Source: Micromonospora saelicesensis (GTDB lineage: Bacteria; Actinomycetota; Actinomycetes; Mycobacteriales; Micromonosporaceae). Taken from it: a DNA stretch of 64,000 nucleotides. The notes below the pieces were generated by a model, which was not told where the DNA came from, did not search any database, and worked only from the letters and a program-made list of their open reading frames with translations. The stretch spans positions 434,001 through 498,000 of the forward strand of contig NZ_FMCR01000006.1 in the NCBI RefSeq assembly GCF_900091575.1, read 5' to 3'. Position 1 is the stretch's first letter. Each line of letters starts with the position of its first letter. Positions 8,208 through 16,348 of this stretch are shown here, piece by piece. The translations under genes and the position numbers were made by a program.

Positions 8208-8942
8208 TCAGCCGAGCCGGCGGGGGGCGATGACCGCCTCCCGGACGCTGCCGTCCGCGCCTCGGCTGACCTCGTACGCCGAGACGCCGTCGCGGTCCGC
8301 GATCGCCTCGACCAGCTGGGTGCCCCGGTAGACCAGGCCGACGCCGTCGTCGGTGCAGTGGCTGGTCGGGAACGTGCCGTCACCGACCAGCTCGTGCATG
8401 AGCGGGCGGCGCTGGCCCTCGCTGTCGTAGTGCACCCCGTTGCCGTACGGCAGCCAGGCCAGGCCCTCGGTGAAGCCGCGCAGCCGGGGGCCGAAGCTGT
8501 CGGTGGCACCGCCGACATGCCAGCAGATCGAGCCGGCGGAGACGCCGGCCAGCACCACGCCGGCCTGCCAGCACTCGTGCAGGATCTCGTCGAGCCCGTG
8601 CACCCGCCACACCGCGACCAGGTTGGCCACGCTGCCGCCGCCGACCCAGATCACGTCCTGGGCGAGCAGGTGGGCGCGGACGTCCTCGACGTTCGGCATC
8701 GGGAACAGGGCGAGGTGTGACAGCCGGAACCGCGTGTCGGCGAACGCGCCGTAGACGGCGGTCAGCGAGGTGGGCTGGTCGCCGACGGCCTGCCCGAGGT
8801 AGCAGACCCGCGGCTGCGGACCGGCCTCGGCCAACTCGGCCGCCAGCTCGAAGACGGGGCTGGGGCGCAGGTCGTAGGGCCCGCGGTCGCCCCGGAAGAA
8901 GCCCATGCTGGTGGCGATGATGGTCGGTTCGCTGGCGGGCAT
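8208..8942 (-). CDS. Peptidase S51 (PepE/cyanophycinase-like) protein
   Basis: A 244-residue class I glutamine-amidotransferase-like hydrolase of MEROPS family S51. The nucleophile elbow is 'GVSAGS' with Ser135, and the preceding 'IWVGGGSVANLVAVWR' is typical of the family. The likely catalytic His lies in 'PTSHCTDDG'. Members are alpha-aspartyl dipeptidases or peptidase E-like enzymes. GGAAGG lies 8 bases upstream of ATG 8942. Downstream of a strong hairpin (9012-9053), it is probably transcribed separately from the uncharacterised gene at 9065. Confidence 0.88.
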   Translation of the reverse strand: MPASEPTIIATSMGFFRGDRGPYDLRPSPVFELAAELAEAGPQPRVCYLGQAVGDQPTSLTAVYGAFADTRFRLSHLALFPMPNVEDVRAHLLAQDVIWVGGGSVANLVAVWRVHGLDEILHECWQAGVVLAGVSAGSICWHVGGATDSFGPRLRGFTEGLAWLPYGNGVHYDSEGQRRPLMHELVGDGTFPTSHCTDDGVGLVYRGTQLVEAIADRDGVSAYEVSRGADGSVREAVIAPRRLG

Positions 8943-9011
8943 CGAAGCGTCCTTCCGTCGGGGGCCGGTGCGGCGTCCATCCTGCCGTAGCTGGTCTCCC
9001 GCCCGCTCGGT

Positions 9012-9053
9012 GCGGGGCCCGACCGCCACCCGCGGGTGGCGGTCGGGCCCCGC
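9012..9053 (-). terminator. Perfect 20-bp-arm hairpin
   Basis: Arms 9012-9031 and 9034-9053 are exact reverse complements separated by only two bases; the inner arm reads GACCGCCACCC. It lies 12 bases beyond the stop of the gene at 9065-9568 and before the S51 peptidase start, so it most likely terminates the former. There is no T-tract, as is common for actinobacterial hairpin terminators. Confidence 0.6.
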
Positions 9054-9064
9054 CAGCCTCATGA

Positions 9065-9568
9065 TCAACCAGCCTGGTCGGGCCGCCGTTGGCGGGGAAC
9101 CTCGACCTCGGGCCAACGGCCCAGGGCCCGACGGTCGGCCGGCGTCAGTTGCCCGGCGGCCGCGCGGGGCAGAGTGAACCGGTCGGCGGCGGCCGGGCCG
9201 GCCGAGACCGACTCGCGCAGCATCCAACGCACCTCGTCGGCCGTCCAGCCGAGCCCCGGCCGCGCGGCGATCTCGCGGATCAACCGCCGGCCGACCCTCG
9301 TGTCGTCGTCGTAGAAGCGCATGCACCAGTGGTGCGTCCACATCCCGAGCGCCCGCAGGCCCGCCTCGTCGAGGGAGCCGGCCAACCGGCCGCAGGCCGT
9401 GTCGGGGAAGCTCTGCTCGGGGTCGCCCGCCCGGTCCCGTTCGATGGCGCCCACGGCGGCCGGCGCGACGGCCCGCATCCGGCGGTAGAAGGACTGCGCC
9501 ACCGCGCGGGGCAGCGGCGGGAACGCACCCGGTGTCGACGCCGCCGCCCAACCCGCCACGCTCGTCAT
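9065..9568 (-). CDS. Uncharacterised 167-residue protein
   Basis: I do not recognise the family. The protein has no signal peptide or membrane segment. It contains an aromatic and charged core ('LGMWTHHWCMRFYDDDTRVG'), then 'LGWTADEVRWMLRESV', and ends basic. The start ATG 9568 has GAAGGGG nine bases upstream, and codon positions show high third-base GC, so it looks genuinely coding. It is divergent from the SigE-family sigma factor gene and separated from the S51 gene by a strong hairpin. The WTADEVRWML segment recalls poorly characterised actinobacterial repeat-like proteins, but no function can be assigned. Confidence 0.6.
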   Translation of the reverse strand: MTSVAGWAAASTPGAFPPLPRAVAQSFYRRMRAVAPAAVGAIERDRAGDPEQSFPDTACGRLAGSLDEAGLRALGMWTHHWCMRFYDDDTRVGRRLIREIAARPGLGWTADEVRWMLRESVSAGPAAADRFTLPRAAAGQLTPADRRALGRWPEVEVPRQRRPDQAG

Positions 9569-9683
9569 TCGCCGCACCCCTTCTTCAGTTGGTGGCCGGA
9601 CGCTACCCGGCACGACCGACACTTTCGGGCCGAAAAACCCCACCGATCGTGGATAGCGACGATGACCTGGGACGTCTGTATCT

Positions 9684-10217
9684 GTGACAACGAAACGGGG
9701 GTGGTGGGTGGACGAGGACGAGCGCGCGCGGCTGGCCGAGTTCGTCGGCAGCCGGACTCCGGCGCTGATGCGGGTCGCGTACCTGCTGACGGGGGACCGC
9801 AACGCCGCTGAGGACCTGTTCCAGTCGGCGTTGGCGCGGACCATCCCGAAGTGGGGAACCATCCGGCACGCCGATCCTGAGGGCTATCTGCGGGTGGTGA
9901 TGTACCGGGAGCAGATCAGCTGGTGGCGGCGACTCCGCCGGTGGCGGGAGACACCGCTCAACCCGGCCGACGAACCGGTCGGTGGCGACCCGAGCGGCGG
10001 CACCGACGTGCGCTTGGCGATGCGGGCCGCGCTGCGTCACCTGCCACCGACACAGCGTGCGGTGGTGGTCCTCCGCTACTACGAGGACCTGCCCGAAGCC
10101 CGGGTGGCCGAGTTGCTGGGCTGCTCGGTGGGGACCGTACGCAGCCGTACCCATCGAGCGGTGAAGCGACTACGCGACCTGCTGCCGGACGTCGACAGGC
10201 TGGAGGTACGGCGATGA
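9684..10217 (+). CDS. RNA polymerase sigma factor, SigE family
   Basis: A 177-residue ECF-type sigma factor. Region 2 spans roughly residues 20-85 ('PALMRVAYLLTGDRNAAEDL' and following). Region 4 spans residues 110-165 ('PPTQRAVVVLRYYEDLPEAR' then 'ELLGCSVGTVRSRTHRA'). It matches the SigE-family group of actinobacterial ECF factors that often occur in many copies. GTG 9684 is used. A GTG at 9708 preceded by GGGGGTGG is an equally good start and would give 169 residues. Its stop overlaps the next gene (ATGA), so it is coupled to a membrane protein that may act as its anti-sigma partner. Confidence 0.9.
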   Translation: MTTKRGWWVDEDERARLAEFVGSRTPALMRVAYLLTGDRNAAEDLFQSALARTIPKWGTIRHADPEGYLRVVMYREQISWWRRLRRWRETPLNPADEPVGGDPSGGTDVRLAMRAALRHLPPTQRAVVVLRYYEDLPEARVAELLGCSVGTVRSRTHRAVKRLRDLLPDVDRLEVRR

Positions 10218-10723
10218 CCGAACCCTTCGAGCACCTCATCCGCTCCACCCTCACCGACCTGGCCGAGGAGGCACCGATCGTGCATGACCAGTTGAGCCGA
10301 GCGGAACGGCGGGTGCGCAACCGACGCCGCGCCACGGTGACGGTGGGGGCGGTGAGCACCCTGGCGGCGATCCTGATCGCCACGCCGCTCGCCCTGGCCG
10401 CGACCGGCTCGGACGAGCCTCCCCCGGCCGTGCCCAGCCCGGCCGGCCCGGCGGCCGTGCCCAGCCCACCCGTGCCCACCCCGTCCGCGCCCACCACGGT
10501 GCCCACTGTCGAGCCGAGCCCGGGGGGCGCGCCCGGGGACCCGTCGATCACGCCCGGCGTACCGGGCCAACCGACGGTCAAGCCGAGTCCGTCGACCCGG
10601 CCGGGCCTGCCCAGCACGCCGGGCGCACCGGGCAAACCGCTTGTCTCACCGACCCCGACGACTCCGCTGGGCCCGCCCGGCGTGCCGGGCCGGCCGACGG
10701 TCACGCCGATCCCGTCACGTTGA
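10214..10723 (+). CDS. Single-pass membrane protein with Pro-rich exterior, possible anti-sigma partner
   Basis: 169 residues: a charged cytoplasmic N-terminus of about 40 residues, one transmembrane helix (about 41-63), then a 100-residue tail of Pro, Gly, Ser and Thr with repeated 'PGVPG' and 'PSP' motifs and no predicted fold. Its start overlaps the sigma-factor stop by four bases. The topology (short cytoplasmic part, TM, disordered exterior) is that of SigE-family partner proteins. No zinc-binding HxxxCxxC anti-sigma motif is present, so an anti-sigma role rests on context only. The Pro-rich tail could span the cell wall. Confidence 0.75.
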   Translation: MTEPFEHLIRSTLTDLAEEAPIVHDQLSRAERRVRNRRRATVTVGAVSTLAAILIATPLALAATGSDEPPPAVPSPAGPAAVPSPPVPTPSAPTTVPTVEPSPGGAPGDPSITPGVPGQPTVKPSPSTRPGLPSTPGAPGKPLVSPTPTTPLGPPGVPGRPTVTPIPSR

Positions 10724-10728
10724 GCATC

Positions 10729-10769
10729 ACCGGTCAGGTCGGTGGTTCTTCCGCCCCGGCCTGACCGGT
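10729..10769 (+). terminator. Hairpin after the sigma operon
   Basis: Perfect 10-bp arms ACCGGTCAGG (10729-10738) and CCTGACCGGT (10760-10769), 21-base loop, starting 5 bases after the stop. Probable terminator. Confidence 0.45.
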
Positions 10770-10941
10770 CGACCCAGGAGATCCCGGTCACCTTCGCGCG
10801 TCGCTCCCCGTACCGGCGAGCGTCGCGCGTCGCAGCGGCCAGCGGGCACCGGTCCACGAAATTTGTCGAGGCCGGCATGCCCGCTCATCCTTGGGCCATG
10901 ACCGATCCCGGACACCCGAGGTGCGAGCTGTGGGGGCGACG

Positions 10942-12366
10942 ATGAGCACCGCCATGGCCCGGGTGCCCGACTCCCTCCGGGGGCAGATCGTCACGCCCGG
11001 CGACCGCCGGTACGCGCAACTGCGTTCGACGTACACCAGGTCGGCGTCACCGGCCGCGGTCCTGCTGCCGAAGACGACCGCGCAGGTGGTCGACGCGCTG
11101 CGCTACGCGCGGGAGCAGCGGCTGCCCATCGCGGTCCGCAGTGGCGGGCACGGCCTCTCCGGAGCCTCCTCCAACAACGGTGGAGTGGTCATCGACCTGT
11201 CCATGCTCAACCGGGTTCAGGTGATCGACGAGCGGGCCGGGTTGGTCCGGGTCGAGGCCGGCGCGCGCTGGGCGAACGTGGCGAAGGCACTGGCACCGTA
11301 CGGCCTGGTGATCAGCTCGGGTGACTACGGCGGCGTCGGCGTCGGCGGCCTGGCCACCGGCGGTGGTGTCGGCTGGCTGGTCCGCGCCCACGGCCTCACC
11401 ATCGACCGGGTCCGCGCCGTCGAGGTGGTGCTGGCGGACGGGACGCTGGTACGCGCGGACGCCGACCACGAGCCGGAGCTGTTCTGGCTGGTCCGCGGGG
11501 CCGGCGCCGGTGCGGGCATCGTGGTGGCCTTCGAGATCGAGGCGGCCGAGCAGCGCAACGTCGGTGTCGCGCAGCTGGTCGTCGAGGCGCATCCGGACGG
11601 TCGCACGGTCCGGGAGTGGACGAGCTACCTCGCCCAGGCGCCACGGGAGTTGTCCGCGGCCGCCGTGGTGTTCGCCGAGGGTCGGTCGGTGCTCATGTCC
11701 ATCACCGCCGTGGTCGCCGCCGAGAGCCTGCGCCGAGCCCGGCCGGCGGTGGAACCGCTGCTCGCCATCGGCAAGGTGCTCGAACACCGGACCGACCTGC
11801 TGCCCTACCCGACGCTGGTGCCGACCGCGCACCTCAACCCCAACGTCGGGCAGCAGCGTGGCACGACCACCAACGGTCTGTTCACCGCGCTGGACGACGC
11901 CGGGGCGCGGGCCGTGACGCGAGCGGTGACCGGGCCGGGGCGGGCGGTGATCCAGCTCCGCTCGTTGGGTGGGGCGGTCAACGACGTCGCCTCCGAGGCA
12001 ACCGCGTACCCGCATCGCCACCAGGACACGCTGATCGTGGCCTCGGTGTTTCCGCCGCAGGCCGACGCCGCGTTGAACGCCGCGTGGCGGGCCGCCGGGG
12101 CACGCGCCGACGGCGCTTACGTCAACTTCGAGAGCCGGCCGGACCCGGCCGCGTTCGCCCGGATCTACCCGGGCGAGGCCGGGGCCCGGGTCCGGCGGCT
12201 GTGGAAGCGGTACGACCCGGACGGTGTGTTCCGATCGGCCCTGCTCACCGGTCAGGCCAACCGCGCCGGTCAGGGCAACCGGTCCAGCCGCGCCGGCCAG
12301 GCCGAGCGAACCAGTCAGGGCTCCAGCGCCGGCCGGTCCGGTCAGCCGCACCGACGCCGCCGCTGA
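10942..12366 (+). CDS. FAD-linked oxidase, berberine-bridge-enzyme (PCMH) family
   Basis: 474 residues from ATG 10942. The PCMH FAD domain has 'VRSGGHGLSG', whose His70 is the usual 8-alpha flavin attachment site. 'GGVGVGGLATGGGVGWL' is the second FAD-binding stretch. The position where bicovalent members carry Cys has Gly/Tyr, so single covalent attachment is expected. The BBE C-terminal motif 'AYVNFESRPD...RIYPGEAGARVRRLWKRYDP' is clear, although the usual 'NYxD' is altered. The last 38 residues are a degenerate Gly/Gln/Arg/Ser repeat absent from typical members. It oxidises an unknown alcohol, sugar or natural product; no biosynthetic cluster surrounds it. Confidence 0.88.
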   Translation: MSTAMARVPDSLRGQIVTPGDRRYAQLRSTYTRSASPAAVLLPKTTAQVVDALRYAREQRLPIAVRSGGHGLSGASSNNGGVVIDLSMLNRVQVIDERAGLVRVEAGARWANVAKALAPYGLVISSGDYGGVGVGGLATGGGVGWLVRAHGLTIDRVRAVEVVLADGTLVRADADHEPELFWLVRGAGAGAGIVVAFEIEAAEQRNVGVAQLVVEAHPDGRTVREWTSYLAQAPRELSAAAVVFAEGRSVLMSITAVVAAESLRRARPAVEPLLAIGKVLEHRTDLLPYPTLVPTAHLNPNVGQQRGTTTNGLFTALDDAGARAVTRAVTGPGRAVIQLRSLGGAVNDVASEATAYPHRHQDTLIVASVFPPQADAALNAAWRAAGARADGAYVNFESRPDPAAFARIYPGEAGARVRRLWKRYDPDGVFRSALLTGQANRAGQGNRSSRAGQAERTSQGSSAGRSGQPHRRRR

Positions 12367-12451
12367 CCGGAGGGTCCCGCGCGGCCAGCGCGCACGCCCA
12401 GGTCCGATTCCCGCCAGCCGATGACCGGTCGAGCGGGGCATCATCGGTGAC

Positions 12452-13948
12452 ATGGAGATGGACTTCGAGCGGTGTTACCGGGCCGTGGACAGCCGTGACC
12501 AGCGGTTCGACGGCTGGTTCTACACCGGGGTGACGTCCACCGGGATCTACTGCCGGCCGTCCTGCCCGGCCATCACCCCGAAGCGGCAGAACGTCCGATT
12601 CTTCCCGTCCGCCGCCGCCGCGCAGGGCGCCGGGCTGCGCGCCTGCCGCCGCTGCCGGCCGGACGCCGCGCCCGGCTCACCGCTCTGGGACGTCCGCGCG
12701 GACGTGGTCGGTCGGGCGATGCGGCTCATCGCGGACGGGGTTGTCGACCGGGACGGCGTACCGGGGTTGGCCTCCCGGCTGGGCTACACCGAGCGGCACC
12801 TGCACCGGATGCTGAGCGCCGAGATGGGCGCCGGTCCACTGGCGCTGGCCCGGGCCCAACGCGCCCAGACCGCCCGGATCCTGATCGAGACGACCGACCT
12901 GGCAATGGCCGAGATCGCGTTCGCCGCCGGCTTCGGCAGCGTGCGGCAGTTCAACGACACGCTTCGCGAGGTGTACGCGAGCGCGCCGTCGGACCTGCGC
13001 ACGGCCCGTGGCCGCCAGCAGGCGCCGGCCGGGGCGGGGATCATCGCGCTCCGGCTGGCGTACCGCCCGCCGCTGCACGCCCGGGCGCTGCTGGACTTCC
13101 TCACGGTGCGGGCGTTGCCCGGCGTGGAGGCGGTCCGCGACGGGACGTACCACCGGGGTCTGCGGTTGCCGCACGGCACCGGCCAGGTGGCGCTGACCCC
13201 GGCGGACGGGCACGTGGCGGCGACGTTGCGGCTCGCCGACCTGCGCGACCTGGCGCCGGCGGTGGCCCGCTGCCGCCGGTTGCTCGACCTGGACGCGGAC
13301 CCCGCGGCCATCGACGCGACGCTGGCCGCCGACCCGGCGCTGGCCCCGGTGGTCGCCGCCGAACCCGGCATCCGCGTCCCCCGCGCCGTCGACGGTTTCG
13401 AGCAGGCCGTCCGCGCCATCATCGGCCAGCAGGTCTCGGTCACGTCCGCAAGAACAACCCTCACCCGCCTCCTGACCGCCCACGCTCGCGTTGATCATGA
13501 AGTTATTGCCACTGAGGACGGCGTGCCGGGACAACAACTTCATGATCAACGGGATGGGTCGCCGGAGGGGCTGCGGGGTTTCTTGAGCGCGGAGGAGCTT
13601 TTGGGCCTGCCGGACTCGGGGTTTGGGATGCCGGTGGGGCGGCGGGAGGCATTGCGCGGGTTGGCTCGGGCCGTGGTGGACGGATCCGTCGGCCTCGCCG
13701 CTGGGGTGGATCGGGAGGAGGCCGTTCGGCGGCTGCTCGCGCTGCCCGGCATCGGCCCGTGGACCGCCAACTACCTGGCCATGCGCGCCTTCGGCGACCC
13801 GGACGTCCTACTCAGCTCCGACCTCGCGGTCCGGCGCGGCGCCGCCGCACTCGGCCTGCCCGACACCCCACCAACCCTCGACAGGTACGCCGAGCGTTGG
13901 CGTCCCTGGCGGTCCTACGCCACGATCAGACTCTGGAGAGCGGCATGA
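12452..13948 (+). CDS. alkA: Ada-type regulator fused to AlkA DNA-3-methyladenine glycosylase
   Basis: 498 residues. Residues 1-75 are the Ada zinc domain, with C34, C38, C65 and C68; C38 in 'GIYCRPSCPA' is the methyl-phosphotriester acceptor. Residues 85-185 are an AraC-type HTH ('GYTERHLHRMLSAEMG'). Residues 195-498 are AlkA: the helix-hairpin-helix is 'LPGIGPWTANYLAMR' (431-445) and the probable catalytic Asp is D457. The fusion is typical of actinobacteria and both senses and repairs alkylation damage. Residues 347-366 are encoded by an in-frame hairpin repeat (13490-13550) and replace or extend the loop before 'FLSAEELLGLPDS'. The stop overlaps ogt as ATGA, so both form an adaptive-response operon. 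Confidence 0.93.
   Translation: MEMDFERCYRAVDSRDQRFDGWFYTGVTSTGIYCRPSCPAITPKRQNVRFFPSAAAAQGAGLRACRRCRPDAAPGSPLWDVRADVVGRAMRLIADGVVDRDGVPGLASRLGYTERHLHRMLSAEMGAGPLALARAQRAQTARILIETTDLAMAEIAFAAGFGSVRQFNDTLREVYASAPSDLRTARGRQQAPAGAGIIALRLAYRPPLHARALLDFLTVRALPGVEAVRDGTYHRGLRLPHGTGQVALTPADGHVAATLRLADLRDLAPAVARCRRLLDLDADPAAIDATLAADPALAPVVAAEPGIRVPRAVDGFEQAVRAIIGQQVSVTSARTTLTRLLTAHARVDHEVIATEDGVPGQQLHDQRDGSPEGLRGFLSAEELLGLPDSGFGMPVGRREALRGLARAVVDGSVGLAAGVDREEAVRRLLALPGIGPWTANYLAMRAFGDPDVLLSSDLAVRRGAAALGLPDTPPTLDRYAERWRPWRSYATIRLWRAA
13490..13550. repeat. Hairpin repeat, copy A, inside ada-alkA
   Basis: Perfect 15-bp outer arms GTTGATCATGAAGTT (13490-13504) and AACTTCATGATCAAC (13536-13550); the inner stem is imperfect. 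The first 21 bases are identical to the first 21 of copy C (43122-43142). The element is in frame in the AlkA coding region and encodes residues 347-366. Local codon use (GTT, CAT, GAA, GTT, ATT) is AT-richer than the rest of the gene. Confidence 0.85.
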
Positions 13949-14454
13949 ACATCGACAGCACCGTACTGAGCACACCGGCCGGCCCCCTGAGCATCCTCGC
14001 CGGCCCCGACGGTGACGTACGGGCGGCCGGCTTCACCCCGGACCCGGCGGCGCTGCTGCCCCTGGTCCACCCGACCCTGCGGGCACCGCTACGGGAGAGG
14101 GCCGACCTCGGCCCGGTCACTGCGGCGGTCCACTCCTACCTGGACGGTGACCTCGCCGCCATCGACGCGGTGCCGGTCCGTCAACGCACCGGTGGAGAGT
14201 TCATGGCGCACGCCTGGCAGGTGCTGCGCGAGGTGCCGCCGGGCACCCCGGTCACCTACACCGGGTACGCCGCGCTGGCCGGCCGGCCACCGGCGGTACG
14301 GGCCGCCGCGGCCGCCTGCGCCCGGAACGCGGCAGCCCTCTTCGTGCCCTGCCACCGGGTTCTCCGCACCGACGGCACGCTCGGTGGCTACCGCTGGGGG
14401 CTGGACGTGAAGAAGTGGCTTCTCGGTCATGAGCGACGCTTGACAACAAGCTGA
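13945..14454 (+). CDS. ogt: Methylated-DNA-protein-cysteine methyltransferase
   Basis: A 169-residue O6-alkylguanine-DNA alkyltransferase, a suicide repair enzyme. The active-site motif is 'VPCHRV' with Cys136 as the methyl acceptor. The DNA-binding helix-turn-helix is 'PGTPVTYTGYAALAGRPPAV', and 'GGYRWGLDVKKWLL' is the usual C-terminal signature. Its ATG overlaps the ada-alkA stop (ATGA), so both repair proteins are made from one mRNA. Normal family length. Confidence 0.96.
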   Translation: MNIDSTVLSTPAGPLSILAGPDGDVRAAGFTPDPAALLPLVHPTLRAPLRERADLGPVTAAVHSYLDGDLAAIDAVPVRQRTGGEFMAHAWQVLREVPPGTPVTYTGYAALAGRPPAVRAAAAACARNAAALFVPCHRVLRTDGTLGGYRWGLDVKKWLLGHERRLTTS

Positions 14455-14491
14455 CAGGAGCATCGACACTCATTGACGCTACCGTCGGGTA

Positions 14492-16348
14492 GTGCCTGTG
14501 GAGAGCGACGGCGACCCGGCCGCCCGGGCCGCCGCGGGCACCCACCCCGTGCACAACCTCTGGCGGCTGCGCCCCTACCTGCGCCCGTACGCGGCCGAGT
14601 TCGTCTGGCTGCTCGTCGCGGGCCTCGCCGGCACCGCGGCCGGGATCGCCGTACCACTGGTCGTGCAGCGGGTCGTGGACGGGCCGGTGGCCCGACACGA
14701 AACGGCCGGGCTGCTCCAACTCGGCGGCCTGGCGCTGCTGCTCGGCGTCGTCGAGGCGGTGCTCATCTTCATCCGCCGGTGGGTGCAGTCGTCCTCGGCG
14801 GTGGGCATGGAGGCGGCGCTGCGCGCCGACGTCTACGCCCACCTGCAACGGCTGCCGACCAACTTCCACGACCGCTGGCAGTCCGGCCAGTTGCTCTCCC
14901 GGATCACCAGCGACCTGTCGGTGATCCGCCGGTTCCTCTCCTTCGGCGTGTTCTTCCTGGTGCTCAACCTGACCACGTACGTGGTGGTGGTGGTGCTGCT
15001 GATCAACCTGCACCCGGCGCTCGGGGTGCTGGTCGCCGCCAGCGCGGTGCCGCTGCTGCTGATCAGTCGCCGGTTCGGCCGGCACTACCACGCCGCGTCC
15101 CGCCGGATGCAGGATCAGCAGGGCGACGTGGCCACGCTGGTCGAGGAGACCGCACAGGGCCTGCGCACCATGAAGGCGTACGGGCGGGGGCCCGAGCTGG
15201 CCGCCCGCTTCGCCGGTGCGGCCCGGCGGCTGCACGACACGGGCGTCGGCAAGGGGCGGCTGCTGGCGAACACCTCGGCGCTGCTCGACCTGGTGCCCAA
15301 CGTGACCCTTGGCGTGGTGCTGGCGGCCGGGGCGGCCGCCGCCGCGCAGGGCGCGCTCACCATCGGCGAGCTGGTCGCGTTCGTCAGCCTCCAACTGATG
15401 CTCATCTGGCCGGTGCAGTCGCTGGGTTGGATCATCGCCAACGGTCAGGAGGCGGCCACCGCCGCCGACCGGATCCAGGAGGTGCTCGACACTCCACCGG
15501 AGATCGTGGATTCTCCCGGCGCGGTCGCGTTGCCGCGCGACGCGGTGCACGGTCGGCTGCGCTTCGAACGGGTCGCGTTCAGCTATCCGGGTGCCACCAC
15601 GGGGGTGCTGCGCGAGATCGACCTGACCATCGAGCCGGGCGAGACGCTGGCCCTGGTCGGCGCCACCGGCTCCGGCAAGAGCACGCTGCTCTCCCTGGTG
15701 CCCCGGCTGCACGACGTGACCACCGGCCGGATCACCCTGGACGGGCACGACCTGCGCGAGCTGCGGCTGGCCTCGCTGCGCCGGCTGGTCGGCGTGGCGT
15801 TCGAGGAGCCCACCCTCTTCTCCATGTCGGTGCGGGAGAACCTCACCCTGGGTCGCCCGGACGCCGGGGACGACGAGATCCGCGCGGCCCTCGCGCTGGC
15901 CCAGGCCGACTTCGCGTACGACCTGCCCTGGGGGTTGGCGACCCGGGTGGGCGAGCAGGGGTTGTCCCTCTCCGGCGGGCAACGGCAGCGGCTCGCGTTG
16001 GCACGGGCCGTGCTCGGCCGACCGGCGGTGCTGGTGCTGGACGACCCGCTCTCCGCTCTCGACGTGCACACCGAGGCCCTGGTCGAAGCGGCGCTACGGC
16101 GGGTCCTGCGCGACAGCACCGCACTGCTGGTGGTGCACCGGCCGTCGACGATCGCGCTGGCCGACCGGGTCGCCCTGCTGGAGGACGGACGGATCACCGC
16201 GACCGGCCGGCACTCCGAACTGCTGGCCACCGTTCCGGCGTACCGGGCACTGCTCGCCGCCGAGCCGACCGTCGGGCATCCACCGCCAGCCGGGGCCAGC
16301 GGCCCGAGTTCGTCCCCTTCGGACGGATGGGGGCTGGTGCGCTCGTGA
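14492..16348 (+). CDS. ABC exporter half-transporter, subunit 1 (degenerate ATPase site)
   Basis: 618 residues: six transmembrane helices (about 30-320) then a nucleotide-binding domain. Walker A is 'GATGSGKST', the signature is 'LSLSGGQRQR', and the H-loop is 'VVHRPST'. Walker B reads 'LVLDDPLSALD', with Asp where the catalytic Glu normally follows the Walker B Asp. This marks a degenerate site, as in heterodimeric exporters of the TM287/288 type. The GTG start is used. The stop overlaps the second subunit (GTGA), implying stoichiometric synthesis. Substrate (drug, lipid or peptide) unknown. Confidence 0.92.
   Translation: MPVESDGDPAARAAAGTHPVHNLWRLRPYLRPYAAEFVWLLVAGLAGTAAGIAVPLVVQRVVDGPVARHETAGLLQLGGLALLLGVVEAVLIFIRRWVQSSSAVGMEAALRADVYAHLQRLPTNFHDRWQSGQLLSRITSDLSVIRRFLSFGVFFLVLNLTTYVVVVVLLINLHPALGVLVAASAVPLLLISRRFGRHYHAASRRMQDQQGDVATLVEETAQGLRTMKAYGRGPELAARFAGAARRLHDTGVGKGRLLANTSALLDLVPNVTLGVVLAAGAAAAAQGALTIGELVAFVSLQLMLIWPVQSLGWIIANGQEAATAADRIQEVLDTPPEIVDSPGAVALPRDAVHGRLRFERVAFSYPGATTGVLREIDLTIEPGETLALVGATGSGKSTLLSLVPRLHDVTTGRITLDGHDLRELRLASLRRLVGVAFEEPTLFSMSVRENLTLGRPDAGDDEIRAALALAQADFAYDLPWGLATRVGEQGLSLSGGQRQRLALARAVLGRPAVLVLDDPLSALDVHTEALVEAALRRVLRDSTALLVVHRPSTIALADRVALLEDGRITATGRHSELLATVPAYRALLAAEPTVGHPPPAGASGPSSSPSDGWGLVRS

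Noticed and set aside
14252..16069. 605-codon antisense frame opposite the first exporter subunit
   Set aside because: His/Gln/Arg-rich composition typical of high-GC shadow frames; no domain and no ribosome site.
14473..16344. Open frame running through both exporter genes as one 1250-codon protein
   Set aside because: The upstream half is the wrong frame of the first exporter subunit; its translation is Arg/Gly-rich low complexity with no domains. The real second subunit starts at GTG 16345.
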